DNA from: Planifilum fimeticola | Lineage (GTDB): Bacteria > Bacillota > Bacilli > Thermoactinomycetales > DSM-44946 | NCBI RefSeq assembly: GCF_003001905.1 | Contig: NZ_PVNE01000006.1 | Location: 17,407-81,406, forward strand | Direction of reading: 5' to 3' | DNA length: 64,000 nt | Shown: positions 57,465 to 64,000 of the stretch, one piece after another | Numbering within the stretch: the first letter of the stretch is position 1 | Layout: each line of letters begins with the position of its first letter | Notes under the pieces: model-generated | The model's database searches: none | What the model saw: only the letters and a program-made list of their open reading frames with translations | Told to the model about the DNA's origin: nothing | Made by a program: the position numbers and the translations under genes

Positions 57465-58634
57465 ATGGGAAAGCTGCGCCAGTTTGAAAAACCGACCGGA
57501 TTTCGCGATTTTCCCCCGTCGACGGCGGCCAAGAAGCGGCTGGTGGAGCGGCGGGTGCAAACCTGCTTCCGGCGGTGGGGGTATCGGGAAGTGCTGACGC
57601 CGACCCTGGAGTACTTTGATACGGTGGGGGCGGCCAGCGCGATACCGGAATACAAGATGTTCAAGCTGATCGATCGGGAAGGCAAGACCTTGGTGCTGCG
57701 TCCCGATTTGACGGCGCCCATCGCCCGGATGGTCTCTTCGGTTTTGAAGGATGAACCGCTTCCGATTCGCCTCTATTACCATGCCAGCGTTTTCCGCGCC
57801 CAGGACGATTCGGCGCGGACGGTGGAGTTTTTCCAATCCGGAGTGGAGCTGGTGGGGGATCCCTCTCCGGAGGCCGATGCCGAGGTGATCGCTCTGGCGG
57901 CGGAGGCGCTCTCCGCCTGCGAGATTTCACCCTTTCAACTGGCGGTCGGACACGTGGAGCTGCTGGACGGGCTCCTCCGTGAGCAGGTGGAGGATCCGCA
58001 GCAGGTGGAGCAGCTGAAGGCATGCCTGGGCGCACGGGATGTCGTGGGGTACAAGGAGCGGGTGGCGCAGCTGAACCTGACCCCGGAGGGAAAGGAATTG
58101 CTCCTTCGCCTTCCTCACCTGAGCGGGGGAAAGGATCGGCTCGAGTCGCTTCGTCCGCAGATGCGTTCCCGCCGGGTGGAGAACGCCGTCCGGCACCTTT
58201 GGGAGATGTGGGAGGCCCTCGAGGATTTCGGGGCGAACCGCCACGTGGTATTGGACTTGAGCCTGGTGGGCAGCCTCCATTATTACACCGGCGTCTATTT
58301 TGAAGGATATGCTCTCCCTTCCAGCTTTCCCCTGGTGAGCGGCGGGCGGTACGACCGGTTGCTGGAGCGCTTCGGGCGGCCGGCTCCGGCGACGGGGTTT
58401 GCCCTGAAGACGGACCGGCTGATGGAGGCGAGTCCCGCTGCGGATCAGGAGATGGAGCGGGTGGCGTTGGTTTATCCCCGTTCCGCCCGGAGGGAGGCGA
58501 TCCGTCGGGCGCAGGAACTCCGAAAGGAAGGGAAAGCGGTGATTCTGCACGTCGCCGACGATCCGGATCAGCGGACGGAGATCGATGCCGACCGCATCGT
58601 CCGATGGGAGGAGGGAGAAGATGGCCGGAAATGA
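57465..58634 (+). CDS. hisZ: ATP phosphoribosyltransferase regulatory subunit HisZ
   Basis: A 389-residue histidyl-tRNA synthetase paralogue without aminoacylation activity that is needed by short-form HisG. It keeps class II synthetase motifs: [15 protein letters not shown] at the N-terminus, motif 2-like [20 protein letters not shown] (about 104-123), and the histidine-site region [15 protein letters not shown] (about 269-283), followed by [12 protein letters not shown]. It lacks the C-terminal anticodon-binding domain, as expected. ATG 57465 has GGAGGG seven bases upstream. First gene of the operon; its end overlaps hisG by 14 bases. Confidence 0.94.
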   Translation: MGKLRQFEKPTGFRDFPPSTAAKKRLVERRVQTCFRRWGYREVLTPTLEYFDTVGAASAIPEYKMFKLIDREGKTLVLRPDLTAPIARMVSSVLKDEPLPIRLYYHASVFRAQDDSARTVEFFQSGVELVGDPSPEADAEVIALAAEALSACEISPFQLAVGHVELLDGLLREQVEDPQQVEQLKACLGARDVVGYKERVAQLNLTPEGKELLLRLPHLSGGKDRLESLRPQMRSRRVENAVRHLWEMWEALEDFGANRHVVLDLSLVGSLHYYTGVYFEGYALPSSFPLVSGGRYDRLLERFGRPAPATGFALKTDRLMEASPAADQEMERVALVYPRSARREAIRRAQELRKEGKAVILHVADDPDQRTEIDADRIVRWEEGEDGRK

Positions 58635-59271
58635 TACCCTGACCATTGCCATGCCGAAGGGGCGGATCTTGCGGGAAGCGCTGGAGCTCTTCGAAGAGGC
58701 GGGGTACCCCGTTGAGGAAGGGCGCTTTGAGTCGACCCGCAAGCTGACGGTGACCCTGCCGGAGGCCGGCCTCTCCTTTTTCCTTTCCAAACCGGGAGAT
58801 GTGCCCACGTATGTGGAGTACGGGGTGGCCGACCTGGGAGTGGTGGGCAAGGATGTGCTGATGGAGGAGGGGCGCGATGTGTACGAGTTGCTCGATCTGG
58901 GGATCAGCCGGTGCCGGATTGCCGTCGCCGCCCTCCCCGACTGGCGCCCTACCCTCCATCCGCGGGTGGCGACGAAATATCCGCGGATCGCCGGCCGCTA
59001 TTTTTTGGAGCAGGGGGAACAGGTGGAGATCATCCGGTTGAACGGGTCCGTGGAGCTCGCTCCGCTGATCGGGCTGGCCGACCGGATTGTGGATATCGTT
59101 TCCACCGGAAGGACCCTGCGGGAAAACGGTCTCGTCGAGCTGGAGACGGTGGCCGTCGTCACGTCCCGCCTGATCGCCAACCGGGCCAGCTTTCGCCTGA
59201 AGAGCGGAGCCGTGGACCGGTTGTGTTCCCGGCTGGCGGCGGTGGTGACGGGGGAAGGAGTGAGAACATGA
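58621..59271 (+). CDS. hisG: ATP phosphoribosyltransferase, short form
   Basis: A 216-residue catalytic subunit for the first step of histidine synthesis, condensing ATP and PRPP. The short form lacks the C-terminal regulatory domain and works with HisZ, encoded just upstream. Signatures are [15 protein letters not shown] (about 6-20), [13 protein letters not shown] (about 67-79) and the PRPP loop [14 protein letters not shown] (about 158-171). ATG 58621 follows GAGGAGGGAG inside the end of hisZ. The hisD start overlaps its stop codon. Confidence 0.96.
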   Translation: MAGNDTLTIAMPKGRILREALELFEEAGYPVEEGRFESTRKLTVTLPEAGLSFFLSKPGDVPTYVEYGVADLGVVGKDVLMEEGRDVYELLDLGISRCRIAVAALPDWRPTLHPRVATKYPRIAGRYFLEQGEQVEIIRLNGSVELAPLIGLADRIVDIVSTGRTLRENGLVELETVAVVTSRLIANRASFRLKSGAVDRLCSRLAAVVTGEGVRT

Positions 59272-60560
59272 TCCGGGTGGTCAAGCCCGAGGAATTGGAT
59301 ACGCGACGGCGGGAAAGCGGGCTGCCGGCCGACCAGGAGCGGAAGATCCGGGAGATCCTTTCCGCCGTCCGGGCGGAGGGGGACGCCGCTCTCAGGCGGT
59401 ACACGGAGATGTTCGACGGTGCGTCCCCCCGGGACCTTCGCGTGACTGAAGAGGAGATCGACGCCGCCTACGAGCAGGTGTCCGCCGAGTGGTTGGAAGC
59501 GCTGCGGGAGGCGGCCCGGCGCATCCGCCGGTACCACGAGCGGCAGAAGCGGCAGTCCTGGATGGAACCGGAGGCTGACGGAACGATATTGGGACAACTC
59601 ATCCGCCCGCTGGAGCGGGTGGGCGTATACGTTCCCGGCGGGCGGGCCGCTTATCCGTCGTCGGTGCTGATGAATGTGATCCCGGCCCGGGTGGCCGGGG
59701 TGGAGGAAATCGCGATGGTGACTCCCCCCCTCCCCGACGGTAGCATCCATCCCCCCACCCTGGTGGCGGCGCGGGAGGCGGGTGTGACGGAGATCTGGAA
59801 GGCGGGAGGGGCCCAGGGGATCGCCGCCCTGGCCTACGGGACGGAAAGCATCCGGCGGGTGGACAAGATCGTCGGACCCGGAAATATCTACGTCGCCTAT
59901 GCGAAGCGGATGGTGTACGGCACGGCGGACATCGACATGATCGCCGGTCCGAGCGAAATCGTCGTCATCGCCGACGAAACGGCCGATCCCGCATACGTGG
60001 CCGCCGACCTCCTCTCCCAGGCGGAACACGACCCGATGGCCAGCGCCGTGCTGATCACCCCTTCTTCCGCCTTGGCCGAGCAGGTTTCCCTGGAACTGGT
60101 CAAACAATGCGAGGCCCTGGAGCGGAGGGAGATCGCCGGCCAATCTTTGCGGGAACACGGGGCGATCTGTCTCACGGAGGATTTGGCGGAGGCGGTGGAG
60201 ACGGCCAACCGGTTGGCCCCCGAACACCTGGAGCTTCTGGTGGCCGACCCGTGGCGCTGGGTCGGACGGGTCAAAAATGCCGGCGCCGTCTTCCTCGGGG
60301 AGTACAGCCCGGAACCGGTGGGGGATTATTTCGCCGGTCCCAACCACGTCCTCCCCACCAACGGAACGGCCCGCTTCTTTTCTCCCCTGTCCGTGGATGA
60401 TTTCCTGAAGAAGACCAGCTTGATCGCCTACAGCCGGGAGGCGCTTCTGCGGGTCGGCCCCCGGGTGATCACCCTGGCGGAAGGGGAGGGGCTGGGTGCC
60501 CACGCCGAATCGATCCGCGTTCGCCTCGAGCGGGAAAAAGGGGAGAAACGGGATGAGTGA
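59268..60560 (+). CDS. hisD: Histidinol dehydrogenase
   Basis: A 430-residue zinc-dependent NAD enzyme that performs the last two oxidations from histidinol to histidine. Visible signatures are [20 protein letters not shown] (about 112-131), [12 protein letters not shown] (about 178-189), [20 protein letters not shown] (about 221-240) with the zinc ligands in [15 protein letters not shown], and APEHLELLV with the catalytic Glu-His pair near residue 322. ATG 59268 overlaps the hisG stop by four bases. Confidence 0.96.
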   Translation: MIRVVKPEELDTRRRESGLPADQERKIREILSAVRAEGDAALRRYTEMFDGASPRDLRVTEEEIDAAYEQVSAEWLEALREAARRIRRYHERQKRQSWMEPEADGTILGQLIRPLERVGVYVPGGRAAYPSSVLMNVIPARVAGVEEIAMVTPPLPDGSIHPPTLVAAREAGVTEIWKAGGAQGIAALAYGTESIRRVDKIVGPGNIYVAYAKRMVYGTADIDMIAGPSEIVVIADETADPAYVAADLLSQAEHDPMASAVLITPSSALAEQVSLELVKQCEALERREIAGQSLREHGAICLTEDLAEAVETANRLAPEHLELLVADPWRWVGRVKNAGAVFLGEYSPEPVGDYFAGPNHVLPTNGTARFFSPLSVDDFLKKTSLIAYSREALLRVGPRVITLAEGEGLGAHAESIRVRLEREKGEKRDE

Positions 60561-61143
60561 TCGCACCGCGACGATTCATCGCAAAACGAAGGAAACGGAG
60601 ATCACCCTGACCCTGAATCTGGACGGGTCGGGGAAGGCGGAGCTGGAGACGGGAGTTCCCTTTCTGGAGCACATGCTGGACCTGTTTGCCAAGCACGGGC
60701 TGTTTGACCTGCAGGTGAGAGCGAGAGGGGATGTTCATATCGACGACCACCATACGGTGGAAGACATCGCCATCTGCCTCGGGACCGCCCTGCGCAGGGC
60801 CCTGGGGGACAAAGCGGGTATCCGCCGATACGGCCATGCCGTCATCCCGATGGACGAGTCCCTGGGCCAGGTGGCGGTGGATTTGTCGGGTCGCTCGCAC
60901 CTGGAGTTCAAGGCCGAGTTTCCCGACTTGCGGGTGGGAACCTTCGCCACGGAACTGGTTCACGAGTTTTTCTGGAAGCTGGCGATGGAGGGAAGGATGA
61001 ACCTCCACGTTCTTCTCCATTACGGCCGGAACACCCACCACATGATCGAATCCCTGTTCAAAGCCCTGGGGAGGGCTTTGGACGAGGCCACTCGGTTGGA
61101 TCCCCGGATCCAGGGGATCCCGTCCTCCAAAGGGGTGCTTTAG
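60553..61143 (+). CDS. hisB: Imidazoleglycerol-phosphate dehydratase
   Basis: A 196-residue manganese enzyme, monofunctional as in other Bacillales (no HisN phosphatase domain). The duplicated metal motifs are [13 protein letters not shown] plus [12 protein letters not shown] in the first half (about 38-75) and [19 protein letters not shown] plus [15 protein letters not shown] in the second (about 137-178). ATG 60553 is inside the hisD end, after GGGAGAAACGG. It is followed by hisH after one base. Confidence 0.96.
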   Translation: MSDRTATIHRKTKETEITLTLNLDGSGKAELETGVPFLEHMLDLFAKHGLFDLQVRARGDVHIDDHHTVEDIAICLGTALRRALGDKAGIRRYGHAVIPMDESLGQVAVDLSGRSHLEFKAEFPDLRVGTFATELVHEFFWKLAMEGRMNLHVLLHYGRNTHHMIESLFKALGRALDEATRLDPRIQGIPSSKGVL

Positions 61144-61144
61144 C

Positions 61145-61765
61145 ATGATTGCCGTCATCGACTACGGAATGGGCAACCTGCACAGCGTCAGCCGCGCCCT
61201 GGAGCGGATGGGCTTTTCCTATGCCATCACCTCCGATCCGGAAACCGTCGAAAGGGCGTCCGGGCTCATCCTCCCCGGGGTGGGCGCCTTCGGGGACGCG
61301 ATGCGGGAGCTGACGGAACGGAATCTCGTCGGAGTGATCAAACGGGAGGCTTTCAAGGGAAAACCTCTGCTCGGGATCTGCCTCGGGATGCAGCTTCTCT
61401 TCACCGTCAGTGAAGAGCACGGTCATCACCAGGGGCTGAACCTCCTCCCCGGCCGCGTAGTGCGGTTTGAGGGGGACTTCAACATTCCCCACATGGGTTG
61501 GAACAGCCTCGCGTTCATCCAGTTTCATCCCCTCCTGTACGGATTGGATGAGGGGTACGTGTACTTCGTTCATTCCTATCACGTGCTGCCCGACAACCGG
61601 GAGGATATCCTGGCCGTGACCGATTATCACGGGCCGGTGACGGCCGTCGTGGGCAGGAACCGGATTTTCGGCATGCAGTTTCATCCGGAAAAGAGCGGGA
61701 CGCTGGGGCGGGAACTGCTCCGCCGCTTCGCTTCTCTTTGCGAATCCGAGGTGGGGGTGTCATGA
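61145..61765 (+). CDS. hisH: Imidazole glycerol phosphate synthase, glutamine amidotransferase subunit
   Basis: A 206-residue class I glutaminase that supplies ammonia to HisF. The nucleophile cysteine is in LLGICLGMQLLF (about residues 75-86), and the His-Glu pair in GMQFHPEKSG (about 177-186). The oxyanion segment LILPGVGAFGDAM (about 40-52) is intact. It starts at ATG 61145, one base after hisB. Its stop overlaps the hisA start by four bases. Confidence 0.96.
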   Translation: MIAVIDYGMGNLHSVSRALERMGFSYAITSDPETVERASGLILPGVGAFGDAMRELTERNLVGVIKREAFKGKPLLGICLGMQLLFTVSEEHGHHQGLNLLPGRVVRFEGDFNIPHMGWNSLAFIQFHPLLYGLDEGYVYFVHSYHVLPDNREDILAVTDYHGPVTAVVGRNRIFGMQFHPEKSGTLGRELLRRFASLCESEVGVS

Positions 61766-62514
61766 GCTTCATCCTCTATCCGGCGGTGGATCTGCGGGGC
61801 GGAAAGTGCGTCCGGCTGTATCAGGGGGACTACGGGGCGGAAACGGTATACGATGAGGACCCGGTGGGAGTCGCCCGGAAGTGGCGGGCGGCGGGGGCCG
61901 AATGGTTGCACGTGGTCGATCTGGACGCCGCCCGTACGGGCGAGCCGGTCAATTTGCCGGTGATCCGGGAGATAGCCTTAAGCGTCGACATCCCCCTTCA
62001 GGCGGGAGGCGGAGTCCGGTCGATGGAGAGGCTGGAGCTCTTGCTTTCCGCCGGTGTCCAGCGGGTGGTTCTGGGCTCCGCCGCCATCGACGATCCCCGG
62101 TTTGTCCGGGAAGCCCTCGCCCGTTACGGGGATCGCATCGCCCTCGGCATCGATGCCCGGAACGGCCGGGTCGCCACCCACGGTTGGCTGGAGACCACCG
62201 AGGTGGCGGCGGAGGATCTGGCAAAGGAAATGGTTCGCCACGGCGCGGAAACCTTTATTTTTACCGACATTTCGCGGGACGGTACCCTGTCCGGTCCCAA
62301 CGTGGAGGCCATCCTTTCCCTGGCCCGGGCTTGCGGAAAACGGGTGATCGCCTCCGGAGGGGTTCGCGATACGGAGGATGTGCTCCGGTTGGCCCGGCAT
62401 GCCGGGGAAGGCGTGGCCGGGGCCGTGGTCGGCCGCGCCCTCTACACGGGCGGACTGGACCTGGGTGAGGCCATGAGGCGTCTAACTCGGGAAACGGGAG
62501 AGGAAGGCCGATGA
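61762..62514 (+). CDS. hisA: ProFAR isomerase
   Basis: A 250-residue beta/alpha barrel that isomerises ProFAR to PRFAR. The catalytic aspartates are in [17 protein letters not shown] (residues 6-22) and [16 protein letters not shown] (about 169-184); phosphate-binding elements are QAGGGVRS and VIASGGVRD. As in most bacteria with a separate PriA function absent, it is a plain HisA. ATG 61762 lies in an ATGA overlap with hisH behind GAGGTGGGGG, and it ends in another ATGA with hisF. Confidence 0.95.
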   Translation: MSFILYPAVDLRGGKCVRLYQGDYGAETVYDEDPVGVARKWRAAGAEWLHVVDLDAARTGEPVNLPVIREIALSVDIPLQAGGGVRSMERLELLLSAGVQRVVLGSAAIDDPRFVREALARYGDRIALGIDARNGRVATHGWLETTEVAAEDLAKEMVRHGAETFIFTDISRDGTLSGPNVEAILSLARACGKRVIASGGVRDTEDVLRLARHAGEGVAGAVVGRALYTGGLDLGEAMRRLTRETGEEGR

Positions 62515-63275
62515 TTACGAAACGGATCATACCCTGTCTGGACGTGAAGGACGGTCGGGTGGTGAAGGGAGTCTCCTTCGTCAATCTGAGGGATGCCGGG
62601 GATCCGGTGGAGCTGGCCGCGCTGTATGACCGGGAAGGGGCCGACGAACTGGTCTTCCTGGATATTTCCGCTTCCCAGGAAGGAAGGGGGACGATGGCGG
62701 ACATCGTCCGGGAGGCGGCGGCCGAGCTGAGCATCCCCTTCACCGTGGGAGGAGGGATTTCCTCCGTGGAGGACATGTTCCGCCTTCTCCGCGCCGGTGC
62801 GGACAAGGTGTCGATCAACACCGCCGCCGTCCTCCGTCCGGAACTGGTGGAGGAAGGGGCGCGCCGTTTCGGCAGCCAATGCATCGTGGTGGCCATCGAT
62901 GCCCGCTGGGACCCCGAAAGGAAGGACTGGGTGGTCCACACCCACGGAGGCCGCCGGTCCACCGACCGTCGGGCGGTGGACTGGGCGAAGGAAGTGGCCG
63001 AGCGGGGGGCCGGGGAGATCCTCCTCACCAGCATGGATCAGGATGGGCAAAAGAGCGGGTTTGACCTGGAACTGACCCGTCGGGTCGCCTCCAGCGTCCG
63101 CGTCCCGGTGATCGCCTCCGGCGGGGCGGGCGCCCTGGAGCATTTTTATGAGGTGTTTTCCTCCACCCCGGCGGCTGCCGCTTTGGCCGCATCCCTCTTC
63201 CATTACCAGGAGCTGAGGATCCGAGAGGTCAAGGCCTACCTGAAGGAGAAGGGGGTGAACGTCCGTTGGCCCTGA
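62511..63275 (+). CDS. hisF: Imidazole glycerol phosphate synthase, cyclase subunit
   Basis: A 254-residue barrel homologous to HisA that cyclises PRFAR with ammonia from HisH, giving imidazole glycerol phosphate and AICAR. The conserved N-terminus [20 protein letters not shown] includes the first catalytic aspartate; [15 protein letters not shown] (about 172-186) has the second. Phosphate sites are in [13 protein letters not shown] and [16 protein letters not shown] 62511 overlaps hisA, and the last bases overlap the hisI start by ten. Confidence 0.96.
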   Translation: MITKRIIPCLDVKDGRVVKGVSFVNLRDAGDPVELAALYDREGADELVFLDISASQEGRGTMADIVREAAAELSIPFTVGGGISSVEDMFRLLRAGADKVSINTAAVLRPELVEEGARRFGSQCIVVAIDARWDPERKDWVVHTHGGRRSTDRRAVDWAKEVAERGAGEILLTSMDQDGQKSGFDLELTRRVASSVRVPVIASGGAGALEHFYEVFSSTPAAAALAASLFHYQELRIREVKAYLKEKGVNVRWP

Positions 63276-63907
63276 CCCTGGATGTTTCGCAGGTTCGTTT
63301 TGATGAGCGGGGATTGGTGCCGGCCATCGTCCAGGATGCCGTGAGCAAGGAAGTATTGACGTTGGCTTACATGAACGAGGAAGCCTTGCGCAAGACCCTG
63401 GAGACCGGGGAAACCTGGTTCTGGAGCCGCTCCCGGCAAGCGTTGTGGCATAAAGGGGAGACATCGGGCAACACCCAGCGGGTTCTTTCCCTTTCCTTCG
63501 ACTGTGACCGGGATGCCCTCCTGGTGCGGGTGATCCCTTCCGGTCCCGCCTGCCACAAGGGGACGACCAGCTGCTTTGAAAAGCCGGATCTCCCGTCCGG
63601 GGAAACGGAAGAACATGGCCGCTTCGCCATCCTGAACCGGTTGGAGTCGCTGATCGCATCCAGGGAGGCGGAGCGGCCCGAGGGTTCCTACACCACCTAC
63701 CTGTTTGAGAAGGGGCTGGACAAGATCCTGAAAAAGGTGGGCGAAGAGGCGGCGGAGGTGATCATCGCCGCCAAGAATCGCTCTCCGGAGGAACTCCGAT
63801 ACGAAACGGCCGATCTGGTTTTTCATCTCTTGGTGCTTCTGCGGGAGGCGAAGCTTCCTCTGGACGAAGTGCTGGAGGAGCTGTCCCGCCGTCACCGGGA
63901 AGGCTGA
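63266..63907 (+). CDS. hisI: Bifunctional phosphoribosyl-AMP cyclohydrolase / phosphoribosyl-ATP pyrophosphatase
   Basis: A 213-residue fusion (also called hisIE). The N-terminal cyclohydrolase part (about 1-110) has [38 protein letters not shown] and the zinc site [10 protein letters not shown] with [12 protein letters not shown]. The C-terminal MazG-like pyrophosphatase part (about 118-213) has [20 protein letters not shown] with the metal-binding [12 protein letters not shown]. These are steps 2 and 3 of the pathway. Translation likely starts at TTG 63266, with GGGGGTG upstream inside hisF. It is the last gene of the operon; a terminator follows. Confidence 0.95.
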   Translation: MALTLDVSQVRFDERGLVPAIVQDAVSKEVLTLAYMNEEALRKTLETGETWFWSRSRQALWHKGETSGNTQRVLSLSFDCDRDALLVRVIPSGPACHKGTTSCFEKPDLPSGETEEHGRFAILNRLESLIASREAERPEGSYTTYLFEKGLDKILKKVGEEAAEVIIAAKNRSPEELRYETADLVFHLLVLLREAKLPLDEVLEELSRRHREG

Positions 63908-63928
63908 GAGCGGCGTAGGCGTTTTTTC

Positions 63929-63953
63929 GAGCACCTTGACCGGGGTGCTCTTT
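63929..63953 (+). terminator. Terminator of the histidine operon
   Basis: GAGCACC (63929-63935) pairs with GGTGCTC (63944-63950) around an eight-base loop, followed by TTT. The last 47 bases of the window show no feature. Confidence 0.6.
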
Positions 63954-64000
63954 GTCGTTGTTGCGGATGAGCTTGAGCCGATTTTCACGGACCGTCCACG

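Overview
The window reads as the chromosome of a GC-rich (by eye close to 60 percent) Gram-positive of the order Bacillales, most likely a thermophilic relative of Bacillus such as a Thermoactinomycetaceae member (the family is my inference). The reasons are the Bacillus subtilis-like order ftsE-ftsX-ctpB, uvrB-uvrA, yvlD-type membrane protein, hprK-lgt-yvoD-ppaX-yvoF, hisZ-G-D-B-H-A-F-I; strong purine-rich ribosome binding sites; frequent GTG and TTG starts; a short HisG with HisZ; and a DinR-type SOS box before uvrBA. I see no rRNA, tRNA, CRISPR array, intact prophage or insertion sequence.

Layout. 1-9.9 kb: histidine phosphatase, HtpX protease, CvfC/YpgR HEAT protein, an ornithine cyclodeaminase-like enzyme, an MHS-type MFS carrier, a four-gene envelope cluster (unknown protein, small lipoprotein, glutathionylspermidine-synthase-like ATP-grasp ligase, DUF350 membrane protein) and threonine aldolase. 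10-14 kb: PadR regulator with membrane partner(s), DedA protein, a decayed MFS gene, a CGNR zinc-finger protein and an aldo/keto reductase. 14.3-24.3 kb: argGH, then ftsEX followed by three tandem secreted coiled-coil M23 peptidases and the CtpB protease. 24.3-27.5 kb: a CPCC protein with a toxin-like lipoprotein, UppP, and a zinc-type ArsR/CDF efflux pair. 27.7-32.6 kb: uvrBA. 32.9-33.6 kb: yjdF under a structured leader that looks like a riboswitch. 33.9-37.9 kb: a four-gene operon for N-succinylamino acid metabolism (racemase, GNAT, M20 hydrolase with a frameshift, RpiR regulator). 38.2-44 kb: DUF302, YvlD-type protein, gamma-glutamyltransferase, PucR-like regulator, MsmX-type ATPase, HprK. 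44.6-51.2 kb: lgt-yvoD-ppaX-yvoF, a broken small membrane gene, DinB, NamA and a GbsR/MarR regulator. 51.5-57.3 kb: a SwrC-like RND pump, PyrD, a 47-residue membrane peptide and a Ham1-type pyrophosphatase. 57.4-64 kb: the complete hisZGDBHAFI operon.

How the genes work together. FtsEX probably gates one or more of the three downstream M23 hydrolases at division or growth sites. HprK and the MsmX-type ATPase link the middle of the window to carbon-source control and sugar ABC import. The NSAR, GNAT and M20 set matches a described D- to L-amino acid conversion route, although the M20 gene is split by one base here. The last 6.5 kb is one tightly overlapping histidine operon with a promoter and a perfect 7-2-7 palindrome in front of it.

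Limits. All calls come from reading sequence and from family memory. No search, folding or alignment program was run. Four genes appear frameshifted (near 10.7, 12.1, 36.3 and 47.86 kb), and I cannot tell biology from sequencing error for them.
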